A stretch of 6,695 nucleotides of DNA, taken from a bacterium (GTDB taxonomy: Bacteria; JAHJDO01). Position numbers and translations under genes: made by a program. Location: positions 1-6,695 of the forward strand of contig DAOVKY010000039.1 of the NCBI GenBank assembly GCA_030631525.1, in the 5' to 3' direction. Positions within the stretch are counted from its first letter, which is position 1; the number at the start of each line of letters is the position of its first letter. Shown here piece by piece: positions 5,992-6,695 of the stretch. The notes under the pieces are model-generated. The model did no database searches. It was not told where the DNA came from and saw only the letters and a list, made by a program, of their open reading frames with translations.

Positions 5992-6695
5992 ATGAGAAAT
6001 ATATTGGCAAAATCCACAATTTTATTGTTCCTGCTTTTGAGCTTCTGCAGCTTAAACCTAGCCTATTCTGCTTCAAGAAAATATAGATCAGCAATACTTA
6101 TGGAAGCAGAGACAGGAAAGATACTCTTTGCCAGGAATATGCACAGAAAATTGCCTCCTGCTTCAATGGTTAAGATGATGCTTGCTCTTATAGTCATGGA
6201 AAAAGTCAAACATGGTGAGATTAGTCTAAGTGATAAAGTAAAAGTATCAAGACATGCGAGCATGATGGGCGGCTCACAGGTATATTTGAAGGAGGGAGAA
6301 GTTTTCTCATTAAGAGATATGATGAAAGCTGTTATGATAAAATCCGCGTGTGATGGGGCTGTTGCTGTTAGCGAACATATAAGCGGCAGCACCAAAAAAT
6401 TCCTTGTGTTAATGAATAAGAGAGCGTCTGAACTTAAAATGAACGATACTATATTCAAAACTGCAAGCGGTCTTCCAAAAGTCCAGAATGGCCATAGCGG
6501 AGATATGTCCTCAGCTTATGACATGGCGATTCTGGCAAGAGAACTGGTTAAATACCCAACAGTACTTAAATGGACTAATACAAAAACAGACACATTCAGA
6601 AAAGGCAAATTTATTTTAACCAATACAAACAAGCTTCTTAAAACATTTCCTGAGCTTGACGGGTTGAAAACAGGTTATTACCGAAGAGCGGGCTG
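5992..6695 (+). CDS. D-alanyl-D-alanine carboxypeptidase, peptidase S11 (low-molecular-mass PBP), 3' truncated by window
   Basis: The open frame runs from ATG 5992 to the window end (234 residues visible). Residues 1-27 form a signal peptide: MRNILAK, a hydrophobic core rich in Leu, and a likely cleavage near AYSA (24-27). The mature protein therefore acts outside the cytoplasmic membrane. S11 motifs follow: S58-M-V-K61 with the acylated serine, and K226-T-G228 in DGLKTGYY. MNDTIFKTASGLP (150-162) is also typical. Such enzymes remove the terminal D-Ala from peptidoglycan stem peptides and bind penicillin. The middle motif, normally S-x-N, reads S118-A-C120 followed by D, so the conserved Asn is replaced by Cys. 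The gene starts 15 nt after the aldolase stop, in the same frame, with no clear Shine-Dalgarno sequence and no terminator between. It is probably co-transcribed, though functionally distinct from the sugar genes. The C-terminal domain and any membrane anchor are outside the window. Confidence 0.88.
   Translation, partial: MRNILAKSTILLFLLLSFCSLNLAYSASRKYRSAILMEAETGKILFARNMHRKLPPASMVKMMLALIVMEKVKHGEISLSDKVKVSRHASMMGGSQVYLKEGEVFSLRDMMKAVMIKSACDGAVAVSEHISGSTKKFLVLMNKRASELKMNDTIFKTASGLPKVQNGHSGDMSSAYDMAILARELVKYPTVLKWTNTKTDTFRKGKFILTNTNKLLKTFPELDGLKTGYYRRAG

Noticed and set aside
5811..6017. Open frame of 68 codons on the - strand over the aldolase 3' end and start of the S11 gene
   Set aside because: It is antisense to the aldolase C terminus; the hydrophobic start is the reverse reading of AT-rich sequence and shows no signal-peptide logic.
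6063..6458. Open frame of 131 codons on the - strand inside the S11 carboxypeptidase gene
   Set aside because: The + strand frame contains signal peptide, SxxK and KTG motifs, so the - strand frame is a shadow.
5212..6695. Possible aldolase-carboxypeptidase fusion by stop readthrough, as both are in one frame
   Set aside because: The second gene starts with a proper secretion signal that would be non-functional inside a fusion, and a plain TAA separates the two.
1..6695. CRISPR arrays, tRNA or rRNA genes, insertion sequences and riboswitches
   Set aside because: No direct-repeat array, cloverleaf-like segment, transposase motif or structured leader could be seen; almost all of the window is coding and the gaps are too short.

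Overview
The window carries seven genes on the + strand, tightly packed and with no confident gene on the - strand. It starts inside one gene and ends inside another. The DNA is AT-rich and strong AGGAG-type ribosome binding sites precede most genes. The last gene encodes a secreted penicillin-binding protein, so this is a bacterium that makes peptidoglycan. Overall protein character suggests an uncultured anaerobe-like lineage (Firmicutes-like or a candidate phylum), but the window holds no marker that settles this.

Layout: (1) 1-603, C-terminal part of a mannitol dehydrogenase / hexuronate reductase family enzyme; (2) 604-1824, Gfo/Idh/MocA oxidoreductase, whose ATG directly abuts the previous stop; (3) 1825-1904, the only real gap between genes in the catabolic block, with a perfect 12-bp palindrome at 1854-1865; (4) 1905-3200, M20 family metallo-amidohydrolase; (5) 3187-4062, xylose-isomerase-like TIM-barrel sugar isomerase/epimerase, overlapping the M20 gene by 14 nt; (6) 4034-5182, PfkB kinase of the 2-keto-3-deoxygluconate (KDG) kinase type, overlapping the isomerase gene by 29 nt; (7) 5212-5976, KDPG/KHG aldolase; (8) 5992-6695, start of a D-Ala-D-Ala carboxypeptidase (peptidase S11), cut by the window end.

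The kinase and aldolase form the classical lower end of sugar-acid catabolism: KDG is phosphorylated to KDPG and cleaved to pyruvate and glyceraldehyde 3-phosphate. A mannitol-dehydrogenase-family reductase fits upstream of them, as UxuB/UxaB do in hexuronate breakdown. The Gfo/Idh/MocA enzyme, the TIM-barrel isomerase and especially the M20 hydrolase are not part of the textbook pathway. They suggest, by inference, that the substrate is a modified sugar acid, for example one carrying an N-acyl or other amide group. No dehydratase, transporter or regulator is visible, so the pathway is incomplete here.

Points worth a second look are the M20 gene inside a sugar-acid operon, a possible frameshift at the isomerase/kinase junction, a sharp base-composition change between the M20 gene and the kinase gene, and a Cys where the S11 carboxypeptidase should have the Asn of its SxN motif.
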